NCBI GenBank assembly: GCA_934234185.1
Contig: CAKQHO010000004.1
Location: 1-64,000, forward strand
Length of the DNA: 64,000 bases
Source: an uncultured Psychrobacillus sp.
GTDB taxonomy: Bacteria > Bacillota > Bacilli > Bacillales_A > Planococcaceae
Direction: 5' to 3'
Shown here: piece after piece, positions 40,522 to 51,291 of the stretch
Position numbering within the stretch: position 1 is the first letter of the stretch
Layout of the letters: each line of letters begins with the position of its first letter
Made by a program: the position numbers and the translations under genes
Notes under the pieces: generated by a model
The model's database searches: none
Told to the model about the DNA's origin: nothing
Seen by the model: the letters and a program-made list of their open reading frames with translations, nothing else

Positions 40522-41033
40522 GAAGGACGGAGAGATATCCGGTGAAGGGTGCAAATTCTCTTTGGCATGTGTATGATACTGTTCCTTTTTGGAAGGTAAT
40601 GAAAAATTTTATATTTATTCAAGCCGCAAGATATTCTCCGTTCTTAAGCTGGAAGAATTTCTTCTATAAAACCTTTTTAAAAATGGAGGTAGGAAAGGAA
40701 AGCTCATTTGCCTTAATGGTGATGATGGATGTAATGTTTCCTGAGCGAATAAAAGTCGGGTCAAACACCATTATTGGTTATAATACGACTATTCTGGCTC
40801 ATGAATATTTGATCGATGAGTACCGGATTGGTGATGTTATTATAGGTGATAGGGTGATGATTGGAGCAAATTCCACCATTCTTCCAGGAGTGACTATTGG
40901 AGACGATGCCATCATCTCTGCTGCAACACTGGTCAATGCAGATGTTCCGGAAGGTGCTTTTGTCGGAGGAAACCCGATGAGAATTATTTATACGAAAGAA
41001 GAAATGCAAAAACGAAATAAGAAGCAACATTAG
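40518..41033 (+). CDS. yvoF: Hexapeptide-repeat acyltransferase (YvoF-like)
   Basis: 171 residues with the left-handed beta-helix hexapeptide pattern (IKVGSNTIIGYNTTI, VIIGDRVMIGANSTILPGVTIGDDAIISAATLVNADVPEGAFVGGNP). It is an acetyltransferase of the CysE/LacA/NodL group; the acceptor is unknown. Last gene of the hprK operon, closed by a terminator. Confidence 0.87.
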   Translation: MRRTERYPVKGANSLWHVYDTVPFWKVMKNFIFIQAARYSPFLSWKNFFYKTFLKMEVGKESSFALMVMMDVMFPERIKVGSNTIIGYNTTILAHEYLIDEYRIGDVIIGDRVMIGANSTILPGVTIGDDAIISAATLVNADVPEGAFVGGNPMRIIYTKEEMQKRNKKQH

Positions 41034-41062
41034 AAAACTGAGGGAAAATCCTCAGTTTTTTT
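41034..41062 (+). terminator. Intrinsic terminator of the hprK operon
   Basis: AAAACTGAGG-6 bases-CCTCAGTTTT continuing into a T-run, directly at the yvoF stop. Confidence 0.92.
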
Positions 41063-41161
41063 ATTTGCCAATTAAAAGGAAAATATCTATAAAATTGGAT
41101 TATGAACTAGCAAGGTCGAAGCTTTATTTATAGTCGTGCATCTTACCTAAAAATGGATTTA

Positions 41162-41190
41162 TTGACGAATAGAAATAAATGCGATAAAAT
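41162..41190 (+). promoter_or_regulatory. Predicted sigma-A promoter of the his operon
   Basis: TTGACG, a 17-base spacer and TAAAAT. The 64-base leader to hisZ contains no T-box, his attenuator or visible hairpin. Confidence 0.7.
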
Positions 41191-41253
41191 TTAAATAATT
41201 TATTATATTAGTTCTCTAATTCTCTAGTGTATGAAAGTAGATGAGGTGATTGG

Positions 41254-42432
41254 GTGAGTAAGGTTCAGATGTTTGAAAAGCCGTTAGGAATGAGGGACTC
41301 ATTTCCAAGGGTGAATGAACAAAAGGAATATGTTCGGTCAGCAGCAAGAAGCTTTTTACGAGAAAAGGGCTATGATTTTATTAAAACTCCTTCTGTTGAA
41401 TATTTTGAAACGATTGGGAAATTGTCCGCAATTGAGGAAGCTTCCCTATTTAAATTAGTTGATAACCAAGGTGAAATGCTTGTCTTACGACCAGATATGA
41501 CAACTCCAATAGCGAGAATAGCAGCATCGAAGCTCTTAAAGGAAAAGAATCCACTTCGATTAGCCTATTATGCAAATGTATTTCGCGCTCAGCAAAGAGA
41601 AGGGGGGAGGCCGGCAGAGTTTGAGCAGCTTGGACTCGAGTTAATCGGAGATTTTAGTGCTTACGGAGATAGCGAGGTCATTTATACAGCAATTGAACTG
41701 CTAAAGGCCATAGGGCTAGAAAAATTTCATATCACTATCGGACATGCTGGTCTTTTAGAGGCCTTTTTACGTAATAATACACAAACAGTAGAAGAGGCAC
41801 GCCAACTCAGACAGCTATTAGTAGAAAAGAACTTTGTTGGTTACTCCCAAAGAGTAGAGGAATTACAATTACAAGATGAATCGAAAGAAAATCTAAATAG
41901 ATTAGTAGAGGACACGATTGATACGGGCTCATTAGAAGGCTTTCGACAATATCTCACGGAGGAACAGCAATATTTAATGGACCAGATCGAACAGCTTCAG
42001 CAGCTATTAGCTGTACAGGTGAATGATGTTGACCTCCTGTCCTTTGATCTCTCCTTAGCCAGCCATATGAGCTACTATACCGGAATGCTATTCGAAATCT
42101 ATGCAGAGGGCAGCGGCTTTCCTATTGGTAACGGGGGTAGATACGATGAGCTCTTTCAACAGTTTGGCGTAGAGGTTGGAGCTACTGGCTTTGGTTTAAG
42201 GGTTGATCGATTAATCGAAGTATTAGACAGTCAGTTGAATGTGGAGAAAAATACATTGCTATTATTTGATGAAGCCTCGTTTATGAAGGCGAACGTGCTG
42301 GCAGAAGCAAGAAGGGCTAATGGAGAACGGGTTACTCTTCAATTCCTAGAAAGTATATACGATGTAGAGGCTTTTAAGCAGAGCTTTCATGAAGTAATAA
42401 TGGTAGCAGAAGGTGGTTCTTCCGATGAATGA
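41254..42432 (+). CDS. hisZ: ATP phosphoribosyltransferase regulatory subunit
   Basis: 392 residues, HisRS-like without the anticodon-binding domain. Class II synthetase motifs are visible: [12 protein letters not shown] near the start, [14 protein letters not shown] (motif 2 region), [23 protein letters not shown] and [12 protein letters not shown] (motif 3 region). HisZ partners the short HisG next door, forming the first enzyme of histidine synthesis. GTG 41254 has AGGTGATT upstream. Confidence 0.94.
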   Translation: MSKVQMFEKPLGMRDSFPRVNEQKEYVRSAARSFLREKGYDFIKTPSVEYFETIGKLSAIEEASLFKLVDNQGEMLVLRPDMTTPIARIAASKLLKEKNPLRLAYYANVFRAQQREGGRPAEFEQLGLELIGDFSAYGDSEVIYTAIELLKAIGLEKFHITIGHAGLLEAFLRNNTQTVEEARQLRQLLVEKNFVGYSQRVEELQLQDESKENLNRLVEDTIDTGSLEGFRQYLTEEQQYLMDQIEQLQQLLAVQVNDVDLLSFDLSLASHMSYYTGMLFEIYAEGSGFPIGNGGRYDELFQQFGVEVGATGFGLRVDRLIEVLDSQLNVEKNTLLLFDEASFMKANVLAEARRANGERVTLQFLESIYDVEAFKQSFHEVIMVAEGGSSDE

Positions 42433-43063
42433 GTTAACAATTGCAATGCCAAAGGGACGAATTTTTGAGGAGGCATACAAGCTTTTTATTGCTGCAGGCT
42501 TTCAGCTCCCTACTGAAATAAGTGACTCTCGTAAACTAATAGTAGAGGCACCGGATGAAAGAATTCGCTTCATTTTAGCTAAGCCGATGGATGTCCCCGT
42601 ATATGTCGAGCATGGGGTAGCGGATATCGGAATAGCAGGAAAGGATGTCTTGCTAGAGCAACATAGAGATGTCCACGAGCTTTTAGATCTCGAAATAAGT
42701 AATTGCTATATTGCGACAGCAGGGCTACCTGGGTCGGCAATGAATGAGATTGCGCCACGAGTAGCGACGAAATATCCTGCCATAGCGACAAATTTTTATA
42801 AAGAAAAGGGAGAGCAGGTAGAAATTATCGAGCTAAATGGCTCCATAGAGCTTGCTCCGATGATCGGTCTTGCAGATAGAATCGTGGATATTGTGTCGAC
42901 AGGGCAGACGCTTAAGGAGAATGGCTTAGTTGAATATGAGCGGATTGTAGATATTTCTTCTAGGCTAATAGTGAACCCGGCAAGTTATCGTGTGAAGAGC
43001 AAAAGAATAAGAGAATTTGTTAGTCAGTTAAAGCTGGAACTAAAAGGTAGGAGAAGCATATGA
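42425..43063 (+). CDS. hisG: ATP phosphoribosyltransferase, short form
   Basis: 212 residues, the short HisG type that needs His[18 protein letters not shown] opens the protein, followed by [12 protein letters not shown] and [33 protein letters not shown], the PRPP-binding region. ATG 42425 overlaps hisZ by eight bases. Confidence 0.96.
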   Translation: MNELTIAMPKGRIFEEAYKLFIAAGFQLPTEISDSRKLIVEAPDERIRFILAKPMDVPVYVEHGVADIGIAGKDVLLEQHRDVHELLDLEISNCYIATAGLPGSAMNEIAPRVATKYPAIATNFYKEKGEQVEIIELNGSIELAPMIGLADRIVDIVSTGQTLKENGLVEYERIVDISSRLIVNPASYRVKSKRIREFVSQLKLELKGRRSI

Positions 43064-44343
43064 AGATAGAAAAGCTTACATCCAATATTTCATTACAGCG
43101 CTCGGTAGAGGAAATCAATACACAACAGCTAGAAACTGTTCGTCTCGTCCTTCAAGAAGTGAAAGAAAAAGGGGATGCAGCTCTAAAAGATTTCACAGAA
43201 AAGTGGGATGGAGTGAGGTTATCGAATCTTCGAGTGACGAAAGAGGAGATAGAAGAAGCGTATAATTCCTTCGACTCTCAGCTCATAAAGGACTTAATGG
43301 AAGCTGCAGAAAATATTAAGGCATTTCATATGAAGCAGGCTCGTGACCAAATAGATTTCCCACTCAACAAAAGCTCGTATATCCAATATAGAGTAACACC
43401 CCTAGATGCAGTGGGGCTTTATGTTCCAGGAGGAACGGCTGCCTATCCCTCTTCTGTCCTCATGAATGCAATTCCTGCTAAAGTAGCCGGGGTAAATCGT
43501 GTAGTTATTGTTTCTCCACCTGATAAGAGCGGAAAACTACCAGCCTCTGTTTTAGTTGCAGCAAAAATAGCAGGGGTAGAGGAAATTTATAAAGTAGGTG
43601 GTGCTCAGGCAATTGCAGCATTGGCATATGGGACAGAGACTATTCTAGCCGTGGATAAAATAACTGGTCCTGGGAATAGCTTTGTGGCATTGGCGAAAAG
43701 AGAGGTATTTGGTCAGGTTGCGATAGATATGATTGCAGGACCAAGTGAAATTGCCATACTTGCTGACGACACGGCATTTGCAGATGAGGTAGCCGCAGAC
43801 TTATTGGCACAGGCAGAGCATGATCGCTTTGCGAGCTCTGTGTTAATTACCACTAGTGAGCCGTTAGCAAAGGCTGTTGCGCAAGAGGTCGAGAGACAGT
43901 TGAAGGAGCTTCCACGAGAAGAGATAGCACGGGCTTCAATAGAAAATTATGGACGAATTTATGTCGCTGAAACAATAGAGCAGGCAATACATGCGGTAAA
44001 TGAAATAGCTCCGGAGCATCTAGAAATTATGACGGATAATCCCGAAGATATTGCAAGGCATATTCGCCATGCAGGTGCTATATTTTTAGGCAGATTTAGC
44101 AGTGAACCAGTCGGAGATTATTTTGCAGGAACGAACCATGTACTACCAACAAGCAGTACGGCTCGTTTTTCAAGTGGATTAAGTGTGGATGACTTTGTCA
44201 AAAAGACAAGTATCGTCTACTACTCAGAGGAAATGTGGCAGGAGCAATATCCAAAAATCGCACGCTTGGCTCGTCTGGAGCAGCTAGAGGGACATGCGCG
44301 TTCGGTGGAATCACGTAGCTGGAATAAGGAGGAGTCACGTTGA
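43060..44343 (+). CDS. hisD: Histidinol dehydrogenase
   Basis: 427 residues. [20 protein letters not shown], the long family signature around [14 protein letters not shown], the zinc-site region [10 protein letters not shown], and the [10 protein letters not shown] motif containing the catalytic Glu-His are all present. It oxidises histidinol to histidine in two NAD-dependent steps. Overlaps hisG and hisB by four bases each. Confidence 0.96.
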   Translation: MKIEKLTSNISLQRSVEEINTQQLETVRLVLQEVKEKGDAALKDFTEKWDGVRLSNLRVTKEEIEEAYNSFDSQLIKDLMEAAENIKAFHMKQARDQIDFPLNKSSYIQYRVTPLDAVGLYVPGGTAAYPSSVLMNAIPAKVAGVNRVVIVSPPDKSGKLPASVLVAAKIAGVEEIYKVGGAQAIAALAYGTETILAVDKITGPGNSFVALAKREVFGQVAIDMIAGPSEIAILADDTAFADEVAADLLAQAEHDRFASSVLITTSEPLAKAVAQEVERQLKELPREEIARASIENYGRIYVAETIEQAIHAVNEIAPEHLEIMTDNPEDIARHIRHAGAIFLGRFSSEPVGDYFAGTNHVLPTSSTARFSSGLSVDDFVKKTSIVYYSEEMWQEQYPKIARLARLEQLEGHARSVESRSWNKEESR

Positions 44344-44933
44344 ATAAACGAATAGCTAAAATTGATCGGATGACTAATGAAACAAAGGTATGGGTAGAAA
44401 TTGACCTAGATGGCGAGGGAAAAGCTGATATCGATACAGGCGTTCCCTTTATGGACCATATGCTAGATTTATTTACCAAGCATGGTTTATTCAACGCAAC
44501 CATTAAAGCAAACGGTGATACTCATATCGATGATCACCATACAACGGAGGATATAGGAATCGTATTAGGGCAAGCAGTGAAGGAAGCGTTAGGAGATAAA
44601 AAGAGCATCAAACGATATGGCAATGCCTTTGTTCCAATGGATGATGCTCTTGCTCAGGTGGTAATTGACATTTCCAATCGTCCACATTTAGAATTTCGCG
44701 CTCAACTCCCTGCTCAAAAGGTAGGGAACTTTGATACAGAGCTAGTGCATGAGTTCTTATGGAAATTTGCTTTGGAGGCACGAATGAATGTACATGTCAT
44801 CGTTCACTATGGAGCCAACACCCACCATATCATAGAGGCAATCTTCAAGGCACTTGCTCGAGCAATAGACGATGCAATTACGGTAGACCCAAGGGTGAAG
44901 GGTGTGCCATCTACGAAGGGCTTACTTACGTAA
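44340..44933 (+). CDS. hisB: Imidazoleglycerol-phosphate dehydratase
   Basis: 197 residues, the monofunctional dehydratase. Duplicated metal-binding motifs DTGVPFMDHMLDLF / HIDDHHTTED and DTELVHEFLWKFA / NTHHIIEAIFKALARA are clear. The start is a TTG at 44340 behind AAGGAGG, overlapping the hisD stop. It uses imidazoleglycerol phosphate, the product of HisF-HisH, yet neither of those genes follows. Confidence 0.96.
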   Translation: MNKRIAKIDRMTNETKVWVEIDLDGEGKADIDTGVPFMDHMLDLFTKHGLFNATIKANGDTHIDDHHTTEDIGIVLGQAVKEALGDKKSIKRYGNAFVPMDDALAQVVIDISNRPHLEFRAQLPAQKVGNFDTELVHEFLWKFALEARMNVHVIVHYGANTHHIIEAIFKALARAIDDAITVDPRVKGVPSTKGLLT

Positions 44934-44953
44934 CAAGAAAGGGGACAGAGGTG

Positions 44954-45703
44954 ATGTCCATACAGTTATATCCAGCAATAGATATGAAGGGCGGTAAATG
45001 TGTCCGTCTTTATCAGGGAGACTATGAGCAAGAAACAATATATGGCGATTCCCCCTTTGATATGGCTAGAAAGTTTGCAAGCGAGGGTGCCGAGTGGATT
45101 CATCTCGTAGATTTGGATGGAGCAAAAGACGGAGAGAAAATCCATGGAAATGAAGTGCTTCGTATTGCCAGAGAGCTTCCTGTTCACGTGCAGGTCGGAG
45201 GGGGCATCCGCTCGAAGGAAGACGTGGATTACTATTTAACCAACGGAGTGGACCGGGTTATTATAGGTAGCTTAGCGATTTCTCAGCCAGAGCTTGTTGC
45301 AGAGCTATTAGAAGAGTACAGTGGAGAGCAAATTGTCATCGGACTTGATGCAAAGGACGGCATGGTGGCCACTCATGGCTGGTTAGAAACCTCCAGTAAA
45401 TCAGCCGTTGAAGTAGGAAAGTATTTTGCTTCGAAAGGTGCGAAACATATTATTTTTACTGATATTGCTACAGACGGAACATTACAAGGACCAAACCTTG
45501 CTGCCAACAAGGAGCTGGCAGAGGAAACAGGATTATCCGTTATCGTATCCGGAGGAATCAGCTCACTAGAGGACATCGAGGAAGTGGCAAGACTATCGGA
45601 ATCGACAACAATCAGTGGAGCTATAACTGGTAAAGCTTTATATAATAATCGTTTTACACTATTAGAAGCATTAGTAAGGGTAAAAGCACTTGAAAGGAAG
45701 TAG
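44954..45703 (+). CDS. hisA: ProFAR isomerase HisA
   Basis: 249 residues, a half-barrel-repeat TIM barrel. LYPAIDMKGGKCVRLYQGDY with catalytic Asp, VQVGGGIRSKEDV, VIGLDAKDG and IFTDIATDGTLQGPN mark it as HisA rather than HisF (no HisF-type PCLDV start). The start is ATG 44954, 20 bases after hisB, with AAGGGG upstream; an open frame reaching back into hisB is an artefact. In the usual Bacillus order hisH would lie before it and hisF after it; both are missing here. Confidence 0.95.
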   Translation: MSIQLYPAIDMKGGKCVRLYQGDYEQETIYGDSPFDMARKFASEGAEWIHLVDLDGAKDGEKIHGNEVLRIARELPVHVQVGGGIRSKEDVDYYLTNGVDRVIIGSLAISQPELVAELLEEYSGEQIVIGLDAKDGMVATHGWLETSSKSAVEVGKYFASKGAKHIIFTDIATDGTLQGPNLAANKELAEETGLSVIVSGGISSLEDIEEVARLSESTTISGAITGKALYNNRFTLLEALVRVKALERK

Positions 45704-45706
45704 GAA

Positions 45707-46336
45707 ATGATGACCAAATTACAATTCGACGAGAAGGGCCTTATACCGGCTATTGTGCAGCATGCCATTACAAGAGAGGTTTTAACCCTTGCTTATATGA
45801 ATGAAGAGGCATATCAAAAGACAGTAGAAACTAGAGAAGCCTGGTTTTATAGTAGAAGCAGACAGGAGCTTTGGCATAAGGGAGAAACCTCTGGTAATAC
45901 ACAACGAGTGTTAGCGATTAAAGCGGATTGTGATTCGGATGCTATAGTATTAGAGGTATTGCCAGCGGGACCAGCTTGCCACACAGGAGAAGAAGGCTGC
46001 TTTTTTAATCAATTGGAGAAATTTGAGGAGAGCCTTGGCTATAATGTCATCACTTCCTTAATTCAAACGATCGCCAGCAGGAAGAAAGAAATGCCGGACG
46101 GGGCATATACTACCTACTTATTTAATGAAGGGGTAGATAAAATTTGTAAAAAGGTTGGAGAAGAGTCTGCAGAGGTTATCATTGCATCGAAAAATAATGA
46201 TGCAGAGGAGCTTAAATGGGAAGCTGCAGATCTTCTTTACCACCTATTAGTGCTGCTGGAAAATCAGCAGGTTAACTTTTATGAATTACTAGAGGTTCTC
46301 CAAAAAAGACATGAAACCAAATCCAATAAAAAATAA
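45707..46336 (+). CDS. hisI: Bifunctional phosphoribosyl-AMP cyclohydrolase/phosphoribosyl-ATP pyrophosphatase
   Basis: 209 residues. The N-terminal HisI domain shows YMNEEAYQKTVETREAWFYSRSRQELWHKGETSGNTQ and the metal-binding CDSDA...CHTGEEGCF cysteines. The C-terminal HisE domain has GVDKICKKVGEESAEVIIASKN and EAADLLYHLLVLL. It begins three bases after the hisA stop, where B. subtilis has hisF in between. Confidence 0.95.
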   Translation: MMTKLQFDEKGLIPAIVQHAITREVLTLAYMNEEAYQKTVETREAWFYSRSRQELWHKGETSGNTQRVLAIKADCDSDAIVLEVLPAGPACHTGEEGCFFNQLEKFEESLGYNVITSLIQTIASRKKEMPDGAYTTYLFNEGVDKICKKVGEESAEVIIASKNNDAEELKWEAADLLYHLLVLLENQQVNFYELLEVLQKRHETKSNKK

Positions 46337-46364
46337 TAGTTTGTGATATACTGAAGAGTATACT

Positions 46365-46399
46365 AATAAGGGACGTTGCCAAACGTTCCTTATTATTTT
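46365..46399 (+). terminator. Intrinsic terminator of the his operon
   Basis: AATAAGGGACGTT pairs with AACGTTCCTTATT (one mismatch) over a four-base loop, followed by ATTTTT. The ribosome site of the next gene starts immediately after, so it also lies in that gene's leader. Confidence 0.85.
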
Positions 46400-46412
46400 T
46401 CGGAGGAATATC

Positions 46413-47939
46413 TTGAATAAGAAAAAAACAAAAGACAACAAGCAAAATATCATATCGTTCTTGCCGACAGGCGAGTACTACTATAAAAAAGCATTAGATG
46501 AGCTTCAAAAGGATGAATATGAAAAAGCTCATAAGTATTTGAAGAGAGCTTCTGATCTAAGTCCAGATGATCCATTGATTTTACTTCAGTATGCGATACT
46601 GCAAATGGAATCAGAAAAATATGATTTTGCTCATGAATTACTTAGAAGTGCCCATGCACTAGATCCGAATGAGGGAGAGACTATGTTCTTTCTGGCAGAA
46701 GTAAATGCACATCTCGGAAACTTTATGGATGCTAATAAATTCGCAAAAATGTATATAGAGAAAGATATAAATGGAGAATATAGCGAAGAAGCAATGGAGA
46801 TTATAGATTTCACGGAGCAGGAGGATATCGTCTCCCTTCAGCTTGATACACCATCAAGCGATGCACTTTTCCTCCAAGAAAAGGCGCGAAGAATGATGGA
46901 GCAGGGGAAGTTTCCAGAGGCTATCGAGCTTTTAGAGAATCTAATCACCGACCATCCAGACTTTTGGGCAGCCTTTAATAATCTTGCGCTAGCTTATTTT
47001 TATGTAGGCGAGGAAGAGCAAGCAAAGGCCCTTTTACATCAGGTGCTCCGAGAAAATAAGGGAAACATCCACGCACTATGTAATCTGGCGGTAATTCATT
47101 ACTATGAAAAGAATACAGAGGAGCTCGAGGAAATTACAGAGTTTCTTACAAAGATTAATCCGTACTTTATCGAGCATCGCTACAAGCTTGGTGCAACATT
47201 TGCTTTAATTGGGAAGTACGAGCAGGCATTTAAGTGGCTAAGAAGCCTCCAGCGTAAAGGATTTGAAGCAGACCCTGGTTTCTATTTTTGGCTATCTCAT
47301 TCAGCCTATTTTGCTGGGCATGAGGACATAGCGAGAAATGCTTGGAACCAGCTGCTAAAGATAGACCCAGAGAAGGCGGGCTTTGAGCCATGGCTGCCTC
47401 ATATGAAGGATATGGCAGAAAAAGAGCCAGAGGAACATAAGGAATTTATTTTAGAGAAAATCCAAGATAAGCATGTGAGTGAACGAATCTTTGGTTTCTA
47501 CCTATTAGGAAAGTCAAAGCATCGACAAGAGATTATCGCACATCCTAAATGGATTGTAGTAGACGAGCTGACCACTATGGAAAAGCTATTCCTCGCTAAT
47601 TCATTAGGACATAAGTTCGATGAGAAGGAACCGGCAGAAAAGGCATTTCTTCGAGCAATCGCCGCTACTGATCTACTTTACCACGAACACAAGCCATTAG
47701 ATCAATCTGCTACTTATTTATTTCAAATGTGGTTTGTTTTAATTGAACGTGCTTTAACAAAGGGCTATCCGTTTAAAAACCCTAAGGCGCTTGCTGCTGC
47801 AACGGAATATATGTTTGTTTCGTCGCGCACAAAGAATGCAACAAAGAAGCAATTTGCAGAGAAGTATGGAATAACCACATCTACACTGACGAAGTATGTA
47901 AATGAGCTTATCCAATTTTTACCGTTATTCGACAACTAG
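46413..47939 (+). CDS. yvcD: TPR-repeat protein (YvcD-like)
   Basis: 508 residues with tetratricopeptide repeats at about 20-125 (YYKKALDELQKDEYEKAHKYLKRASDLSPDDPLILLQYAILQ) and 150-310 (KFPEAIELLENLITDHPDFWAAFNNLALAYFYVGEEEQAKALLHQ). The C-terminal ~60 residues (KKQFAEKYGITTSTLTKYVNELIQFLP) look like a helix-turn-helix. The TTG start follows CGGAGG. Position between his and trxB matches B. subtilis yvcD. It is probably a cytoplasmic protein-interaction factor; function unknown. Confidence 0.82.
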   Translation: MNKKKTKDNKQNIISFLPTGEYYYKKALDELQKDEYEKAHKYLKRASDLSPDDPLILLQYAILQMESEKYDFAHELLRSAHALDPNEGETMFFLAEVNAHLGNFMDANKFAKMYIEKDINGEYSEEAMEIIDFTEQEDIVSLQLDTPSSDALFLQEKARRMMEQGKFPEAIELLENLITDHPDFWAAFNNLALAYFYVGEEEQAKALLHQVLRENKGNIHALCNLAVIHYYEKNTEELEEITEFLTKINPYFIEHRYKLGATFALIGKYEQAFKWLRSLQRKGFEADPGFYFWLSHSAYFAGHEDIARNAWNQLLKIDPEKAGFEPWLPHMKDMAEKEPEEHKEFILEKIQDKHVSERIFGFYLLGKSKHRQEIIAHPKWIVVDELTTMEKLFLANSLGHKFDEKEPAEKAFLRAIAATDLLYHEHKPLDQSATYLFQMWFVLIERALTKGYPFKNPKALAAATEYMFVSSRTKNATKKQFAEKYGITTSTLTKYVNELIQFLPLFDN

Positions 47940-47996
47940 GCAAATATGTTGATGAACGATTAAAAATTAGTTAGATTGTAGATATGTGTTATGTAG

Positions 47997-48950
<954 letters not shown>

Positions 48951-48958
48951 TTTATAGG

Positions 48959-48989
48959 CTGTGGGAGCTTTAGGCTCCTGCAGTTTTTT
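48959..48989 (+). terminator. Intrinsic terminator after trxB
   Basis: CTGTGGGAGC at 48959-48968 pairs with GCTCCTGCAG at 48974-48983 and is followed by a T-run. Confidence 0.88.
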
Positions 48990-49020
48990 CTTGCATGTGA
49001 TTTTTACTTTACATTTGATT

Positions 49021-49690
49021 TGGATTTATTTTACAAATATATTTAATCGATTAACGATTACTACCAATACGTGCGGTTTAGGACTGGTTACTTGCGATTG
49101 ATGGGGGAATACTTGCGGTAGGATAGCGGTTACTTGCGGTTAGTGTAGAAATACGTGCGAAAGTGGTATTTCCTTCGATTGGTATAGCTGATAACTGGAT
49201 TTATTTTACAGATTAATATTTATTATTAGGAGATAACTACCAATAAGTGCGGTTGAGGACTGTTTAGTTGCGATTGATGGGAGAATACTTGCGGTTGTGC
49301 GGAGTTTACTTGCGGTTAGGGCAGAAATAAGTGCGAAAGCGACATTTCCTTCAATTGGCGCAGCTGATAATTGGATTTATTTTACAGATTAATATGACAT
49401 TTTAGGAGACGACTACCAATACGTGCGGTTGAGGACTGGTTACTTGCGATTGATGAGCGAATACTTGCGGTTGTTCGGAGTTTACTTGCGGTTAGGGCAG
49501 AAATACGTGCGAAAGTGGTATTTCCTGCGATTGGCGTAGCTGCTAACTGGATTTATTTTACAGATTAATATTACATATTAGGAGATAACTGCCAATACTA
49601 GCGGTTTGATATTGGTTACTTGCGGTTGTGCGGAGTTTACTTCGGGTTAAAGCAGAAATACTTTCGAAGACGGACTTTCTTAGATGAAAA
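49021..49690. repeat. Tandem 175/176-bp repeat, three full copies and one partial
   Basis: Copies begin with TGGATTTATTTTACA at 49021, 49196, 49372 and 49548, giving unit lengths of 175, 176 and 176 bases; the fourth copy decays after about 140 bases. Each unit contains several ACTTGCGGTTA or AATACGTGCGA sub-repeats. No coding frame is maintained. Similar sub-repeats are dispersed at about 2050, 11531, 30489 and 36911. Confidence 0.88.
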
Positions 49691-49830
49691 GAAAGTACTT
49701 TACTGAGTGAAATATTTTATTCATTATATTTTAACCTCCTCTTAATTTCCATGTAACTGTCCTGACATATAGAAAGTGTATAGTAAGGTATATAAATTGA
49801 CCCCCTTTTTATATAGGTAAAATTTTGGAC

Positions 49831-49871
49831 AGGCTGTTTCTTGGATAATAATCCTGAAGCAGCCTCTTTTT
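49831..49871 (+). terminator. Hairpin with T-run before yvcI
   Basis: AGGCTG...CAGCCT with inner GGAT/ATCC pairing, followed by CTTTTT. No gene ends shortly upstream, so it may insulate the yvcI operon from the repeat region. Confidence 0.65.
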
Positions 49872-49927
49872 GTGCATTTTATTGTATAATAAGTAGTAAG
49901 AATAGAGGAAAGTTGGAGTGACAATTC

Positions 49928-50425
49928 GTGCAAAGAATCGCTAATCTGCTTATATGTAAGGATAACCAAGTTCTTTTATTGAAAAAGCCGAGAAGAAATT
50001 GGTACGTTGCCCCAGGTGGAAAGATGGAGGAAGGCGAATCCATATTGATATCTGCTGTTCGGGAATTTACGGAGGAAACAAATGCAGTACCCATAGATCC
50101 ACATCTTAAAGGAATTTACACAATGGTAATTGAAGAGAATGGTCTAAAAAAAGACGAGTGGATGTTGTTTACATTTGTCGCAAAGGATATAGAAGGTACC
50201 CCTTATGAAGAAAATAGAGAAGGTGTCCTAGAGTGGCATCCGGTAGAGGCGCTAGAACATTTACCGATGGCAGAAGGAGATCGGACGAATTTAATGTTTG
50301 CTGCAAAGGAATTAGGTATGCAGTATGGCACGTTTGTCTATACACCAGAATTTGATTTGATCAAGGAAACGATACAACGATCATGGGAAGGAGAACTGAA
50401 AAGTGGAGACTCTGCAAAAGCTTGA
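49928..50425 (+). CDS. yvcI: Nudix hydrolase (YvcI-like)
   Basis: 165 residues with a complete Nudix box: [22 protein letters not shown]. The N-terminal [20 protein letters not shown] and WYVAPGG fit 8-oxo-dGTPase-like members. The GTG start follows GGAGTG. It overlaps rapZ by 23 bases and begins the conserved yvcI-rapZ-yvcK-whiA-crh operon. Biochemical substrate unknown. Confidence 0.87.
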   Translation: MQRIANLLICKDNQVLLLKKPRRNWYVAPGGKMEEGESILISAVREFTEETNAVPIDPHLKGIYTMVIEENGLKKDEWMLFTFVAKDIEGTPYEENREGVLEWHPVEALEHLPMAEGDRTNLMFAAKELGMQYGTFVYTPEFDLIKETIQRSWEGELKSGDSAKA

Positions 50426-51287
50426 TACGGAGGTTGTCATTATTACTGGCATGTCTGGAGCTGGCAAAACCGTTGCAATCCAGAGCTTTGAAGATTTAGG
50501 GTATTATTGTATTGATAATTTGCCTCCAGAGCTTTTGAGTACCTTTATCAAGCTCATGATTGATTCAAATAAACAACCGAGAAATATTGCTGCTGTGATG
50601 GATTTACGAGGGGGAGAAATGTTCCATTCCTTAGTGGATTCCATTAACCAGCTACAAGAGGAGAGTACGGTGACTCCTAAAGTGTTATTCTTAGATGCGC
50701 AGGACGAGGTGCTCGTAAGAAGATACAAGGAAACAAGACGATCCCATCCACTAGCCAATTCCGGGCGTCCGTTAGATGGTATTAAGAAAGAAAGAGAGCT
50801 GCTTTCCGAGTTAAAGGGAAGAGCCCAGGTTATTTATAATACCTCTCAGATAAAGCCACGCGAGCTACGAGAAAAAATCCAAGAGGAATTTATGACACAA
50901 GGGAAAAAAGTATTTACCGTAAATGTCATGTCGTTTGGATTTAAGCATGGTATTCCGATTGATGCTGATCTTGTATTTGATGTGCGGTTTTTACCAAACC
51001 CTTTCTATATTGAGGAGCTTAAACTGAAATCAGGCCTTGACGAAGAAGTTTCCGGCTATGTATTAAAATGGGCAGATACGAAAACGCTGATTGAAAAGCT
51101 GACAGATTTATTCCAGTTTATGATTCCCCAATATAAACGGGAAGGAAAAACCCAACTAGTCATTGCATTTGGCTGCACAGGTGGTCAACATCGCTCTGTC
51201 ACGTTAGCAGAGTATTTTGGCAAGCTATTAAAGGAAGATGATCAGACTGTCATCACGCATAGAGATGTCACGATCAGGAAGGAATAA
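50403..51287 (+). CDS. rapZ: RNase adapter / nucleotide-binding protein RapZ (YvcJ)
   Basis: 294 residues. Walker A is GMSGAGKT at 16-23; [12 protein letters not shown] and the C-terminal [21 protein letters not shown] are diagnostic. YvcJ of B. subtilis hydrolyses GTP and is linked to competence; E. coli RapZ directs RNase E to GlmZ. GTG start with GGAAGGAG nine bases upstream. Confidence 0.95.
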   Translation: METLQKLDTEVVIITGMSGAGKTVAIQSFEDLGYYCIDNLPPELLSTFIKLMIDSNKQPRNIAAVMDLRGGEMFHSLVDSINQLQEESTVTPKVLFLDAQDEVLVRRYKETRRSHPLANSGRPLDGIKKERELLSELKGRAQVIYNTSQIKPRELREKIQEEFMTQGKKVFTVNVMSFGFKHGIPIDADLVFDVRFLPNPFYIEELKLKSGLDEEVSGYVLKWADTKTLIEKLTDLFQFMIPQYKREGKTQLVIAFGCTGGQHRSVTLAEYFGKLLKEDDQTVITHRDVTIRKE

Positions 51288-51291
51288 CTAG

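Noticed and set aside
41191..41253. T-box or his attenuator before hisZ
   Set aside because: The leader is only about 60 bases and has no specifier stem, T-box sequence or terminator hairpin.
44759..44953. N-terminal extension of HisA inside hisB
   Set aside because: The frame overlaps hisB out of phase, and a good start exists at 44954 where HisA homologues begin.
46365..46399. Riboswitch in front of the TPR gene
   Set aside because: A single simple hairpin with T-run at the end of the his operon explains the structure.
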